From assembly GCA_036675565.1 (NCBI GenBank), contig JAKFER010000216.1, forward strand, positions 1 to 64,000: a stretch of DNA of 64,000 nucleotides, read 5' to 3'. The notes beneath the pieces were generated by a model, which was not told where the DNA came from, made no database searches, and saw only the letters and a list, made by a program, of their open reading frames with translations. Below are positions 44,833 through 53,321 of the stretch, piece by piece. The translations under genes and the position numbers were made by a program. Origin of the DNA: JACCYQ01 sp036675565. Its GTDB lineage: Bacteria; Bacteroidota; Bacteroidia; Chitinophagales; Chitinophagaceae. Every line of letters begins with the position of its first letter. Position 1 is the stretch's first letter.

Positions 44833-45402
44833 ATGAGCACCTCACCTGTTGACAAAGCATTGCAAACCCAATTAGATAACATTGAAAAAAATACAGGTAA
44901 AACACTGGCTGAATGGTTCGCTATTGTTAATCAAAGCGGGCTCAGCAAACATGGCGAAATGGTCAGTTTTTTAAAAGAAAAGCATGGTTTCACGCATGGC
45001 AACGCAAACACGCTTGTTCATTTTGCCAAACAAAGTCATGCTGGTGGCGCCGAAGATCCGGATGAGCTGGTAACTACGCAATATAACGGGAAGGAACAAC
45101 TGAAAATTTGGTATGAAAAACTGATGAAAGAAATTAAGTCTTTTGGAAATGATGTGGAAGTATCACCTAAAAAAGCCTATGTAAGTGTGCGCAGGAAAAA
45201 ACAATTTGCTATTATACAGCCATCTACCAAAACCCGCCTGGATCTTGGACTTAATTTAAAAGGAGTAGCACCCAATGGAAACCTTGAAGCAGCAGGAAGC
45301 TGGAATGCGATGTGCACCCACCGGGTAAAAATAGAAGATGAAAAAACGATCAGCAAAGAACTGATAGCGCAGATCCGGCAGGCTTATGAACAGGCAGGTT
45401 AA
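44833..45402 (+). CDS. DUF4287/DUF5655 domain protein
   Basis: A 189-aa protein of two parts. The N-terminal about 70 residues (NIEKNTGKTLAEWFAIVNQSGLSKHGEMVSFLKEKHGFTHGNANTLVHFAK region) match DUF4287. The C-terminal part (EKLMKEIKSFGNDVEVSPKKAYVSVRRKKQFAIIQPSTKTRLDLGLNLKG region) matches DUF5655. No function is known. It ends the five-gene run and converges with the truncated-haemoglobin gene, 1 bp away. Confidence 0.88.
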   Translation: MSTSPVDKALQTQLDNIEKNTGKTLAEWFAIVNQSGLSKHGEMVSFLKEKHGFTHGNANTLVHFAKQSHAGGAEDPDELVTTQYNGKEQLKIWYEKLMKEIKSFGNDVEVSPKKAYVSVRRKKQFAIIQPSTKTRLDLGLNLKGVAPNGNLEAAGSWNAMCTHRVKIEDEKTISKELIAQIRQAYEQAG

Positions 45403-45403
45403 A

Positions 45404-45784
45404 CTAATTCTTTTGCTGACTGACTTTTAATTGCATGACAGTGGCAATACTTTGAGCTCTTTGTTTTGCCTGCTCTGCTATATCACCTTCAAACAATTCA
45501 TCTAGCGTTGCATTAAAATATTGTAACCATGTTTTGAAATGTTCCGCGTTTAATGGTGATTGACCATTTAAAATCATATGCGGCTTCATTGCATTTTTCT
45601 GGTAAGTATCTGAATGAAATAAAATCATATCCCAAAAGTCTACGAGTACCGGCAGATGATGATCCAGGTCTATTTTAGCAACATCCGTAAATAAATAGCT
45701 GATGGAAGGGTCGGCTAAAAGTTTATCGTAAAAAGAAGTAACCAGTTGCAAAAGATCTTCCCTGTTTTCAATATCGCGTTTCAT
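45404..45784 (-). CDS. Group III truncated haemoglobin
   Basis: A 126-aa globin of the 2-on-2 type, group III (TrHbP/Ctb-like). His82 in LNAEHFKTWL is the proximal haem ligand, and the FYDKLLADPSISYLF and FWDMILFHSDTY segments form the distal side. Likely roles are oxygen or NO/sulfide binding and detoxification. A clear inverted repeat lies just upstream and may be an operator. Confidence 0.93.
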   Translation of the reverse strand: MKRDIENREDLLQLVTSFYDKLLADPSISYLFTDVAKIDLDHHLPVLVDFWDMILFHSDTYQKNAMKPHMILNGQSPLNAEHFKTWLQYFNATLDELFEGDIAEQAKQRAQSIATVMQLKVSQQKN

Positions 45785-45799
45785 CCGTATATTTTATTT

Positions 45800-45827
45800 T
45801 ATATTGGGCGAATGTAACGCCAATATA
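45800..45827. promoter_or_regulatory. Inverted repeat upstream of truncated-haemoglobin gene
   Basis: TATATTGGGCG (45800-45810) and CGCCAATATA (45818-45827) are inversely repeated, with one extra G in the left arm, around AATGTAA. It begins 16 bp before the globin start codon. Position and symmetry suggest a regulator site, perhaps for a Crp/Fnr-like or NO-sensing protein, which is inference. Confidence 0.5.
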
Positions 45828-45885
45828 CATTGCCCTTGTGTCAAAATTTTACATGGGCGTTTCATACCACAAATGTAAATTCAAA

Positions 45886-45913
45886 CACCTTATGCTCCCG
45901 AAGGCATAAGGTG
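45886..45913 (-). terminator. Terminator hairpin downstream of DUF1579 gene
   Basis: CACCTTATGC and GCATAAGGTG form a perfect 10-bp stem with an 8-nt loop. It lies 27 bp after the stop of the minus-strand DUF1579 gene; the tail on that strand is TTTGAATTT. Confidence 0.75.
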
Positions 45914-45939
45914 CTGTTGAATAATGTATATTTTAGTAT

Positions 45940-46515
45940 TTACATTTTTCGCTTCATCGTAATTTCCATTGTTTTAAATTCTGAACCACCATCAGGAATC
46001 ATATACATTTCCATTAATTGTGTATTGTCATCAATGATCTTTATGGTTTGCCTCATTTTAACATCTTTTCCCTGCATTGGATCTAAAGATGTTCCCGAAA
46101 ATTCTATTGTTTTTGTTGAAGGATTCCAGGTTCCTTCCATAAACATCATACCTGTTCCAAAATTATCTATCCAGGTATTTATAAATTTCTTTTTTATATT
46201 ATCATATGCCATGGTACTGATTCCTTCTAAAGGCATTCCACCAAAATTTCCTGAAGTACGTGATTCCTGGTAACGCCCTCCAAGGATCATTTTATTTACA
46301 GAACTAGCTTTACTTTGAGTGGGATCCTGTCCCGGTGCCATCCACATCTTTACATCGCCCTCCCAGGTGCCATCCCAGGATGCCATCATCTTATGCATAT
46401 CGCCTGGTGTCATATACTCGGTCCAGGCTTTCATTTCGCTTTCAGATTGGCCGGATGCATGAATAAATCCAGCCATCATTATCATGATTAAAAAGCAGTG
46501 TGATATCTTTTTCAT
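45940..46515 (-). CDS. Exported DUF1579 protein
   Basis: A 191-aa secreted protein with a signal peptide ending near ASG (residue 22). The body (MASWDGTWEGDVKMWMAPGQDPTQS, then YDNIKKKFINTWIDNFGTGMMFMEG) matches the DUF1579 lipocalin-like barrel family. The function of the family is unknown. It stands as a single gene and is followed by a hairpin terminator. Confidence 0.88.
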   Translation of the reverse strand: MKKISHCFLIMIMMAGFIHASGQSESEMKAWTEYMTPGDMHKMMASWDGTWEGDVKMWMAPGQDPTQSKASSVNKMILGGRYQESRTSGNFGGMPLEGISTMAYDNIKKKFINTWIDNFGTGMMFMEGTWNPSTKTIEFSGTSLDPMQGKDVKMRQTIKIIDDNTQLMEMYMIPDGGSEFKTMEITMKRKM

Positions 46516-46606
46516 AACAAATAGTTTTAGATTATAAATGTAAAAACTATTCAGGAGTGGTATAGTTGAGATGAGGTATAAATGCCTTCAACTAATCATT
46601 TATAAA

Positions 46607-47008
46607 CTAACGCTTTTTATTATTTGGTTCAATAAGGTCCCAGAGATTTCCATAAAGATCTTCAAACACAGCAACCGTTCCATATACCTCTTCTTTAGGT
46701 GGCCGAATAAAATGGATTCCTTTTTCAAGCATGTTTTTATAATCTCTCCAAAAATTATCCGTGTGCAGAAATAAAAAAACCCGACCACCGGTTTGATTAC
46801 CAACACTGGCGAGTTTCTTTTCACCATCCGCTTTGGCTAATAATAAACAACATTCTTTTGCACCGGGCGGCGCAATCATCACCCATCGTTTAGTTTCATT
46901 TAATGGCGTGTCTTCAATTAAAATAAATCCCAGTTTTTCTGTGTAAAAAAGAATCGCTTCATCATAATCTTTTACTATCAAAGCAATATGAGCAATTCTT
47001 TGTTGCAT
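46607..47008 (-). CDS. VOC-family (glyoxalase-like) protein
   Basis: A 133-aa VOC-fold protein: RIAHIALIVKDYDEAILFYTEKLGF opens the first half, and GTVAVFEDLYGNLWDLIEPN with a Glu metal ligand closes the second. A His in IAHIALIV is the other likely ligand. The specific substrate cannot be given. It follows the amidohydrolase gene by 21 bp on the same strand. Confidence 0.9.
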   Translation of the reverse strand: MQQRIAHIALIVKDYDEAILFYTEKLGFILIEDTPLNETKRWVMIAPPGAKECCLLLAKADGEKKLASVGNQTGGRVFLFLHTDNFWRDYKNMLEKGIHFIRPPKEEVYGTVAVFEDLYGNLWDLIEPNNKKR

Positions 47009-47029
47009 TAGAAATGATTAACTGATAAA

Positions 47030-48118
47030 TTATTTAAGAAATTGCGTGGCATCTATTCCCGGAATAATGCGCAAGGCATTTTTGTAATAGATCTTTTTCA
47101 AAACATCATCAGGTAAACCCATTCCATACATGGGCCAGAAGGCGTGGTATTTTTTGTGATAAGGGAAATATTCATCTTTTGTCTCCAGCACCCTGAAGTA
47201 TGTTGCATATTCATCAGGCACCCAACTGTCTTTACCAAACAAAATTCTATCCTGGTATTTAATAAAGAAATCGTGTGCCATTCTCGGCTGCCTGCCCAGT
47301 TCTGCAATGATGGCTCCGAATTCAATCATCATGTTTGGCATTTGATCCAGCAATGTGCCCAGGTATTGCAGGTTATTAGGATACCAGCCAAAATGCGCAT
47401 TGATAAATGTTGTTCCGGGATGGGCTTTAAACATATTGTGTTGTTCTTCTATCAGCTTTTCAAATGGCACCGGATCATCCGGACCTCTTTTTCGACCCGG
47501 CCTGGTAGCCAGTTCCAGCCAGCGTTCATTTTTTTCATCCATCTCATCCCAAAATGATTTTGGATCAGCGGTATGAATCAATACCGGGATCTTTAATTCC
47601 CCGGCTTTTTTCCATACAGGATCCAGCCTTCTATCGTCAACGGGTATGCGATTTCCCTGGATATCTTTTGACGACAATCCCAGGCTTTTATAAATTTTCA
47701 ATCCATTGGCTCCATTTTTCACATCCGTTTCCAATTGTTTTACCGCTTTCTCAGCCCAATCCTTTTCTCCAACCCCATTAAAATTAATATTGGTGAAAAC
47801 AATAAATCTTTTGGGTTCATTAGCCTTTATATTTTCAACCATTTTAACCAATTCATCACCACCGCGTCCACTCAGGTTAACCATCACCTGCATATTCAGT
47901 TTTTCCATTTCCATAATTAGTGTATCCAAATCCATCGTTCCCATCCGGAACTGGTGATTGTGCACATCTATAAATGGAAACTTAGCCCGGGTGATTTTAT
48001 GCTCCGGAACTACCAATGTAGATACCGGGTTGTAAGATTCAAAATCCATCTTTGGAGATGCCTGGCCGAATACGATTGATCCACCCACTAAAAAAATCAG
48101 GAGAAAAATATATTGCAT
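47030..48118 (-). CDS. Exported amidohydrolase-family protein
   Basis: A 362-aa TIM-barrel hydrolase of the amidohydrolase_2 type. The signal peptide (1-19, ending FGQA) indicates export. FIDVHNHQF carries the HxH metal motif, VLIHTADP and FINAHFGWYP supply later ligands, and LFGKDSW contains the terminal Asp. The substrate is unknown; relatives decarboxylate or hydrolyse aromatic or cyclic compounds. It precedes the VOC gene on the same strand. Confidence 0.87.
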   Translation of the reverse strand: MQYIFLLIFLVGGSIVFGQASPKMDFESYNPVSTLVVPEHKITRAKFPFIDVHNHQFRMGTMDLDTLIMEMEKLNMQVMVNLSGRGGDELVKMVENIKANEPKRFIVFTNINFNGVGEKDWAEKAVKQLETDVKNGANGLKIYKSLGLSSKDIQGNRIPVDDRRLDPVWKKAGELKIPVLIHTADPKSFWDEMDEKNERWLELATRPGRKRGPDDPVPFEKLIEEQHNMFKAHPGTTFINAHFGWYPNNLQYLGTLLDQMPNMMIEFGAIIAELGRQPRMAHDFFIKYQDRILFGKDSWVPDEYATYFRVLETKDEYFPYHKKYHAFWPMYGMGLPDDVLKKIYYKNALRIIPGIDATQFLK

Positions 48119-48195
48119 GAGAATAATTTAAGTTGGCCAATTTAAGATTTAAGAAAAAAACTAAACCCGATTAAGCATATAATTATTTAAATGGT

Positions 48196-49131
48196 TCAAT
48201 GCAGGGATGTAACCTTTTCATTGGTCCAATTATACAAGGTTTCCACATCTTCAGTATCAAACAACTGTGTTCCTTCATTGAGTGTTGCTGCCGTTCCGCA
48301 TGCTACGCCAAAGCAAATTACTTCCTGTAATGGCTTATGTTTTGCCAGCATATGAACCATACCAGCAACCATACTGTCACCGGCACCCACAGTACTCTTT
48401 TTTTCAACTTCGGGTACAGGTACCCGGTAGGCCTCATCCTTGGATACTAATATAGCGCCGTCTTTACCCATCGAAACAGCAACCAGTTCAACCAGGCCGG
48501 CATCGATCAACTTGCGGGCGGCCTCTTCCACCTTATCATTTTCAAGCCAGGTAATCCGGCTCATTTTAGCCAGTTCACCAATGTTAGGTTTAAGCATATA
48601 AACACCTTCTTTTACAGCAATCTCCAGTGCCTCACCGGATGTATCCAATATAAATTTAGCGCCTGAAAATTTCGCAGCCCTCGCAATTTGAGCATATGCA
48701 TCTGCTGGCAAGCCGGGTAAAATACTGCCGCTGCCGACAATAAATTCAAATTTATTATTGGTGATATAGGCTAACACTTCATCTAATACCCGCTGATCCG
48801 CTTCCTGGCCGGGCATATTGAAACGGTATTGCTTATTGGTTGAAGTCTCCAGCACAATTAAATTTTCCCGGGTCTCCTTATCCACTTCAATAACATGCAT
48901 GGATACATGATCCTGTTGAAGTAATTTTTGTAATAATCTTCCAATAATTCCACCAGCAGGAAATAAAGCAATGTTTTCTGTATTCAGTTTCTGAAGTGCT
49001 TTACTGACATTAATGCCCCCTCCACCCGCTTCATTTTTTGCTACCGTGCAGCGAAGTTTTGAATCGGGAATAATTTTTTCAACCGAAGTGCTTTTATCAA
49101 TGGTTGGATTCAGGGTTATCGTTAAGATCAT
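48196..49131 (-). CDS. PfkB-family hexose-phosphate kinase
   Basis: A 311-aa ribokinase-fold enzyme of the 1-phosphofructokinase/tagatose-6-phosphate kinase branch. It starts MILTITLNPTIDKSTSVE, the standard opening; GGGGINVSKAL binds sugar, and STVGAGDSMVAGM near residue 248 contains the catalytic Asp. The E. coli minor phosphofructokinase PfkB belongs to this branch, so fructose-6-phosphate phosphorylation is possible. It overlaps the DsbA-like gene by 35 bp. Confidence 0.9.
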   Translation of the reverse strand: MILTITLNPTIDKSTSVEKIIPDSKLRCTVAKNEAGGGGINVSKALQKLNTENIALFPAGGIIGRLLQKLLQQDHVSMHVIEVDKETRENLIVLETSTNKQYRFNMPGQEADQRVLDEVLAYITNNKFEFIVGSGSILPGLPADAYAQIARAAKFSGAKFILDTSGEALEIAVKEGVYMLKPNIGELAKMSRITWLENDKVEEAARKLIDAGLVELVAVSMGKDGAILVSKDEAYRVPVPEVEKKSTVGAGDSMVAGMVHMLAKHKPLQEVICFGVACGTAATLNEGTQLFDTEDVETLYNWTNEKVTSLH

Positions 49132-49786
49132 GTTTGAGGTAATTTATTTCAGTTAATACATTTTCAATTCTTTGTTTGAGGTCATTGTATGCTGTATATC
49201 CCCTGGCCAGCAAATAAAATTTTGTATCACTCACCTGCATCAAAACACATGGGAAACCATTTACCTGCAATTGTTTTACCAGTGCAAATTCATAGTTGGC
49301 CTTTTCGGTATATTCATCCTGTTTTAATTTTTCAAAAAATAAGTCTTCCTCAAGATTAAATATTGGCATTAAATGCCGGTAGGCTTCAGGATCTGTCAAG
49401 TCGCGACCTTCCATAAATAATGCCTTTTGTAAAGCAGTTGCAAATACCACTGCTTTTTCGGGATATGATTCTTTCAAAATACACATGGCTTTTGCCGGCG
49501 TCAGTGATTCGGGAAACCAATCGCTTTCTTCGGGATGATTAATATGCCACAAATAATATTCACCAAATTTTACACCTGCAAGTTCTTCAATTTGATGATA
49601 TGAATTCCTGATATAAGATGCAGTAGCCTTTATTGGTTGTTTATTTTCAACCGGGATCATACCTCCCGATAAAACATCAAAATAAATATCTGCTTGAAAT
49701 TCTTCGCTGATTTTATTGATCACACCGCTAAATCCGAAGCACCAACCACACCAGGCATCATAACAATAATAAATAGTTGGTCTCAT
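49097..49786 (-). CDS. DsbA-family thioredoxin-fold protein
   Basis: A 229-aa protein related to FrnE/DsbA-like cytosolic oxidoreductases. Cys13-Gly-Trp-Cys16 forms the active site right at the N-terminus, after MRPTIYYCYDA, with no signal peptide. The helical insert and C-terminal VNGFPCVLMQVSD (cis-Pro loop) fit the family. Its C-terminus overlaps the pfkB-like start by 35 bp, so the two are translated in coupled fashion. Confidence 0.87.
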   Translation of the reverse strand: MRPTIYYCYDAWCGWCFGFSGVINKISEEFQADIYFDVLSGGMIPVENKQPIKATASYIRNSYHQIEELAGVKFGEYYLWHINHPEESDWFPESLTPAKAMCILKESYPEKAVVFATALQKALFMEGRDLTDPEAYRHLMPIFNLEEDLFFEKLKQDEYTEKANYEFALVKQLQVNGFPCVLMQVSDTKFYLLARGYTAYNDLKQRIENVLTEINYLKHDLNDNPESNH

Positions 49787-49907
49787 TTTTACATGCTTAA
49801 TAATCAAAGGTCATGAACCAATTTTAGCTTAGCAATTAAAATATTTTATATTTATCGTTTTACTCACTTTCACCCAAAAATGTTATATTATCAATAAAGA
49901 AAATAAA

Positions 49908-51476
49908 GTGGAAATAGAAAATGCGACCGTAGTGGTGAGAAATCTCACCATGCTGGATTACAAAGAGCTAAAAGAAGCGATGGTAAAAGCCTATGCAAGC
50001 ATGGGCGGTCAATACTGGAAAGAAGAATCTCTGAGTAAATTGATCAGTGTATTTCCGGAGGGCCAGATAGCCGTAGTTGTAAATGACAAAGTGGTCGGTT
50101 GTGCATTATCATTAAGAGTGGATTATGATAAGTTTGGTGATAAGCATACTTATCGTCAAATAACGGGTAATTATACTTTCGACACATTTGACAAGAATGG
50201 TGATGTTTTATACGGCATAGAAGTATTCATTGATCCAAAATCACGTGGCTTGCGTTTGGCCCGTCGGTTATATGAGGCACGTAAAAATCTTTGCAGGCAA
50301 TTAAATTTAAAAGCCATCATAGCTGGTGGACGAATTCCCAGGTATCACCAGTATGCGGATAAGATGTCGCCAAAGGAATATATTGAAGGCGTGAAACGAA
50401 GGGAAATTCATGACCCTACATTAAGTTTCCAGATCTCGAATGACTTCCAGGTGAAGCTGGTTTCTAAAGATTATTTACCCGAGGATAAAGAGTCTATGGG
50501 TTATGCTACCATTTTGGTTTGGCATAATATCTATTTTGAACCGGATCAAAGTTTGTTGCACTCCCGTAAAAGTTATGTGCGGATTGGTTGTGTACAATGG
50601 CAGGTAAGACCTTATGCTAAGATGGAAGACCTGATGGAAAGTGTTGAATATTTTGTTGATGCAGTGAGTGATTATGAATCTGATTTTATTTTGTTCCCGG
50701 AGTTGTTCAACACACCATTGATGGGTGCTTTCAATCACTTACCTGCAGTGCAAGCCATTAGGGAATTAGCGAAGTTCACGCCAGATTTGGTAGATGCATT
50801 CAGCAAGCTGGCCATCTCCTATAATGTAAATATCATCGGTGGCAGTATGCCTATGATAGAAGGCGATGAGTTATACAACACATCTTACTTTTTTCACCGG
50901 AATGGCAAAATAGATTTCTCACACAAGATCCATATAACGCCATCCGAAGAATATGAATGGGCCATGAAAGGTGGCGACAAAGTTTCAATCATAGAAACAG
51001 ATGTAGGAAAAATCGGCATCCTGATTTGCTATGATGTGGAGTTCCCTGAGTTGGGGCGCATATTAGCCGACCAGGGAATGCAAATTTTATTTGTTCCTTT
51101 TTTAACGGACACGCAAAATGCATATAACCGTGTACGTTTTTGCGCACAGGCAAGAGCGGTAGAGAATGAATGTTTTGTTGCCATTGCAGGTAATGTTGGC
51201 AACCTGCCAAAAATCTCGAATATGGACCTGCAATTTGCACAGGCAGCGGTATTAACTCCTTCTGATTTCCAGTTTCCTGTAAATGGTATCAAAGCAGAAG
51301 CCACACCAAATACTGAGATGATCATCATTTCTGATGTAGATCTTACCCTTTTGGTTGAATTGCATAATTATGGAAGTGTGCAAAATTTGAAAGACCGTAG
51401 AAATGATCTATATGAAGTGAAATTAAAACCAGCCGCTAAAAAACCCGGAACAGAATCGCAGAACAATGGAATTTAA
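49908..51476 (+). CDS. GNAT acetyltransferase fused to carbon-nitrogen hydrolase
   Basis: A 522-aa two-domain protein. Residues 1-175 form a GNAT domain (EVFIDPKSRGLRLARRLYEARKNL is the acetyl-CoA loop). Residues 225-500 form a nitrilase-superfamily domain with the full Glu265 (FPELF), Lys340 (HKIHITP) and Cys374 (LICYDVEFP) triad. The start is GTG (49908). The fusion is a known architecture, but its joint reaction is not established. It is transcribed alone, with 100 bp upstream. Confidence 0.92.
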   Translation: MEIENATVVVRNLTMLDYKELKEAMVKAYASMGGQYWKEESLSKLISVFPEGQIAVVVNDKVVGCALSLRVDYDKFGDKHTYRQITGNYTFDTFDKNGDVLYGIEVFIDPKSRGLRLARRLYEARKNLCRQLNLKAIIAGGRIPRYHQYADKMSPKEYIEGVKRREIHDPTLSFQISNDFQVKLVSKDYLPEDKESMGYATILVWHNIYFEPDQSLLHSRKSYVRIGCVQWQVRPYAKMEDLMESVEYFVDAVSDYESDFILFPELFNTPLMGAFNHLPAVQAIRELAKFTPDLVDAFSKLAISYNVNIIGGSMPMIEGDELYNTSYFFHRNGKIDFSHKIHITPSEEYEWAMKGGDKVSIIETDVGKIGILICYDVEFPELGRILADQGMQILFVPFLTDTQNAYNRVRFCAQARAVENECFVAIAGNVGNLPKISNMDLQFAQAAVLTPSDFQFPVNGIKAEATPNTEMIIISDVDLTLLVELHNYGSVQNLKDRRNDLYEVKLKPAAKKPGTESQNNGI

Positions 51477-51503
51477 AATAAGGTAATGGTGTGTAATTTT
51501 TAT

Positions 51504-52016
51504 TTATAATTTACACATCATTACCCAACCTACGGGGCAACTTTTTCGCACAGGGAAATTTAATTCACCGACAATATTAAATCCCCATTTGTTATAAAAC
51601 TTAATGGCATCTTCATTTCCTTTATAAACGTGAAGCCAAAGAGATTCTTTTTGTTTTGACCGGGCCAGTGAAATTACTTTCTCCATCAATGCAGAAGCTA
51701 TGCCCTTACCAATATATCCAGGTTTAATATACAAACGGGTAATCTCCATGGCTGATTCAATATGAGATGCCTGGGGCAAATGCACTTTACCTGTATTAAT
51801 GCAACCCAGGATCTCTTCATCATTTTCGGTTGCAACAAAATGAATGTTTTCAGTATTGGATAAATCGGCCTCGACGGCGGCTTTATTAAAAGTTTTATCA
51901 ACATAATATAACAGGTCATCCGGTTTTATCCCTTCTTTATGTGCAACCTGGAACTGGCTATGACATATAGTGGCAATAGGACCGGCATCCTTCACGGTGG
52001 CTTGGCGAACTTGCAT
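51504..52016 (-). CDS. GNAT-family N-acetyltransferase
   Basis: A 170-aa acetyltransferase: MQVRQATVKDAGPIATICHSQF opens it, GYIGKGIASALMEKVI is the acetyl-CoA loop, and FYNKWGFNIVGE is the late motif. The ligand is unknown, but the type resembles spermidine or small-amine acetyltransferases. It follows the SMUG2-like gene by 13 bp on the same strand. Confidence 0.9.
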   Translation of the reverse strand: MQVRQATVKDAGPIATICHSQFQVAHKEGIKPDDLLYYVDKTFNKAAVEADLSNTENIHFVATENDEEILGCINTGKVHLPQASHIESAMEITRLYIKPGYIGKGIASALMEKVISLARSKQKESLWLHVYKGNEDAIKFYNKWGFNIVGELNFPVRKSCPVGWVMMCKL

Positions 52017-52029
52017 ACCGCAAAATTAA

Positions 52030-52710
52030 TCATTGTTGAAATTGCCTGAGGTAATGTTTAATGTATTCATCTTTCTTTTTCAACCGGTACTGCATAATAA
52101 AGCGGGGATGAGCTAAGGGGATGATTTCATTAAACCATTTCATTTCTTTATTTAATGCCTGCAGGTATTTGTAATTCTTTCCTTCTCCCAGGCAAAAAGC
52201 ACGGTTGGTATGCAAACCAAAGGACAACTGTTTTTCCATGCAGGAAATGATGAAAGGCTTGATATCTTCCATCAATTCTTTATCATCATAATAATTCAAA
52301 TTTTTATTATGAAGTGTAAATCCCAGCGGGCTGATGGCTGTTATATACATTTGTTTATAAAATGCCTGCGCACCACCAAATGCATGGATCATTTCATAAA
52401 TAAATACGGAAGACAATTCCTGTTTTTTAGGCCAGCCGTTTTCAATACCGCAATCTTCCTGCAGTCGTATGGGATCCGTAAAAGGAATCCCGGTAATTCC
52501 GCCGCCAAATCTTCCGGGATTAATACCGATGATCATGTGCCTGGGCTGCAGATCATCATAAAATTTATGGTAAAACTTCTGGCATACATCCTTCACATCC
52601 GGATCCTTAAATGGATGCATTACCTTAATATCATGCGGTAATGTGTGATCGAATGTAAGGTTGAAGAGAAAAGAAATTATTTGTTCCGCAATGGTCAAAT
52701 TATTTTTCAT
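52030..52710 (-). CDS. SMUG2-like uracil-DNA glycosylase family protein
   Basis: A 226-aa protein of the DUF4918/SMUG2-like group. Motif 1 is IGINPGRFGGGITGIPFTDP (residues 61-80), equivalent to the water-activating loop, and motif 2 is AHPRF near residue 206. It should excise uracil or related deaminated bases from DNA. It overlaps the YdeI/OmdA gene by 11 bp and lies close to polA, which suits a base-excision repair role. Confidence 0.88.
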   Translation of the reverse strand: MKNNLTIAEQIISFLFNLTFDHTLPHDIKVMHPFKDPDVKDVCQKFYHKFYDDLQPRHMIIGINPGRFGGGITGIPFTDPIRLQEDCGIENGWPKKQELSSVFIYEMIHAFGGAQAFYKQMYITAISPLGFTLHNKNLNYYDDKELMEDIKPFIISCMEKQLSFGLHTNRAFCLGEGKNYKYLQALNKEMKWFNEIIPLAHPRFIMQYRLKKKDEYIKHYLRQFQQ

Positions 52711-53311
52711 ATTTCCAGTTTCTGCCTTTTCCTTCGGCTATCCATTCAATGGCCTGCTGCATGCGTTTAACACGGGTTTCCTCCCGTTTGGCATCCACAA
52801 TCCACTCCACATATTCTTTCTTATGGCTGTTACTGGATTTCTCCCAGGTTGCCAGTGCTTTTTTATTTTTTTTAATCTCTTTTAAAAAATAATCAGGTGT
52901 TTCAACTGTGGATGATTTTCCTGGTTTAGTTCTAAGCACTTTAATACCCTCATCATTCAGCCTCATGGCTTCTTTAATTTGGGCAATGATTATTTTATCA
53001 GCAGGTAAATCCTTCAGGCTGGTGATCTTGCCATAATGCCCCATTGCATTTTCTGATGCTGCATTTTCTTTAAGCCATTGGTCTTTCATCAGGGAGCCTT
53101 TCCAAAATCCAAAGGCACAATGTTTTTTAAAAGATGCAAAATGGCAAAGCATGTCGTTTTTATATTCAAAGTTTGGAAAACCCCACTTTATTTTTTCTTC
53201 CGCTGCAGGACATGTTTTGTGAACCAATGCTCGCAAATGATTTAAAATCGGTTTAGCGAAATCCGCGGATTTTTCAATGTACACATCGAATGCTGGATTT
53301 TTATCAGCCAT
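52700..53311 (-). CDS. YdeI/OmdA-family protein with DUF1801 domain
   Basis: A 203-aa protein. The N-terminal DUF1801 part reads YIEKSADFAKPILNHLRALV and CAFGFWKGSL; the C-terminal OmdA (bacteriocin-protection) part contains TVETPDYFLKEIKKNKKALATWEKSSNSHKKEYVEWI. The actual function of YdeI is unclear, though it is linked to stress resistance. It overlaps the SMUG2-like gene by 11 bp and starts 11 bp after polA. Confidence 0.88.
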   Translation of the reverse strand: MADKNPAFDVYIEKSADFAKPILNHLRALVHKTCPAAEEKIKWGFPNFEYKNDMLCHFASFKKHCAFGFWKGSLMKDQWLKENAASENAMGHYGKITSLKDLPADKIIIAQIKEAMRLNDEGIKVLRTKPGKSSTVETPDYFLKEIKKNKKALATWEKSSNSHKKEYVEWIVDAKREETRVKRMQQAIEWIAEGKGRNWKYEK

Positions 53312-53321
53312 AATAAATTTT

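Noticed and set aside
52210..52641. 143-aa plus-strand frame opposite the SMUG2-like gene
   Set aside because: The minus strand has the conserved glycosylase motifs; this is a shadow.
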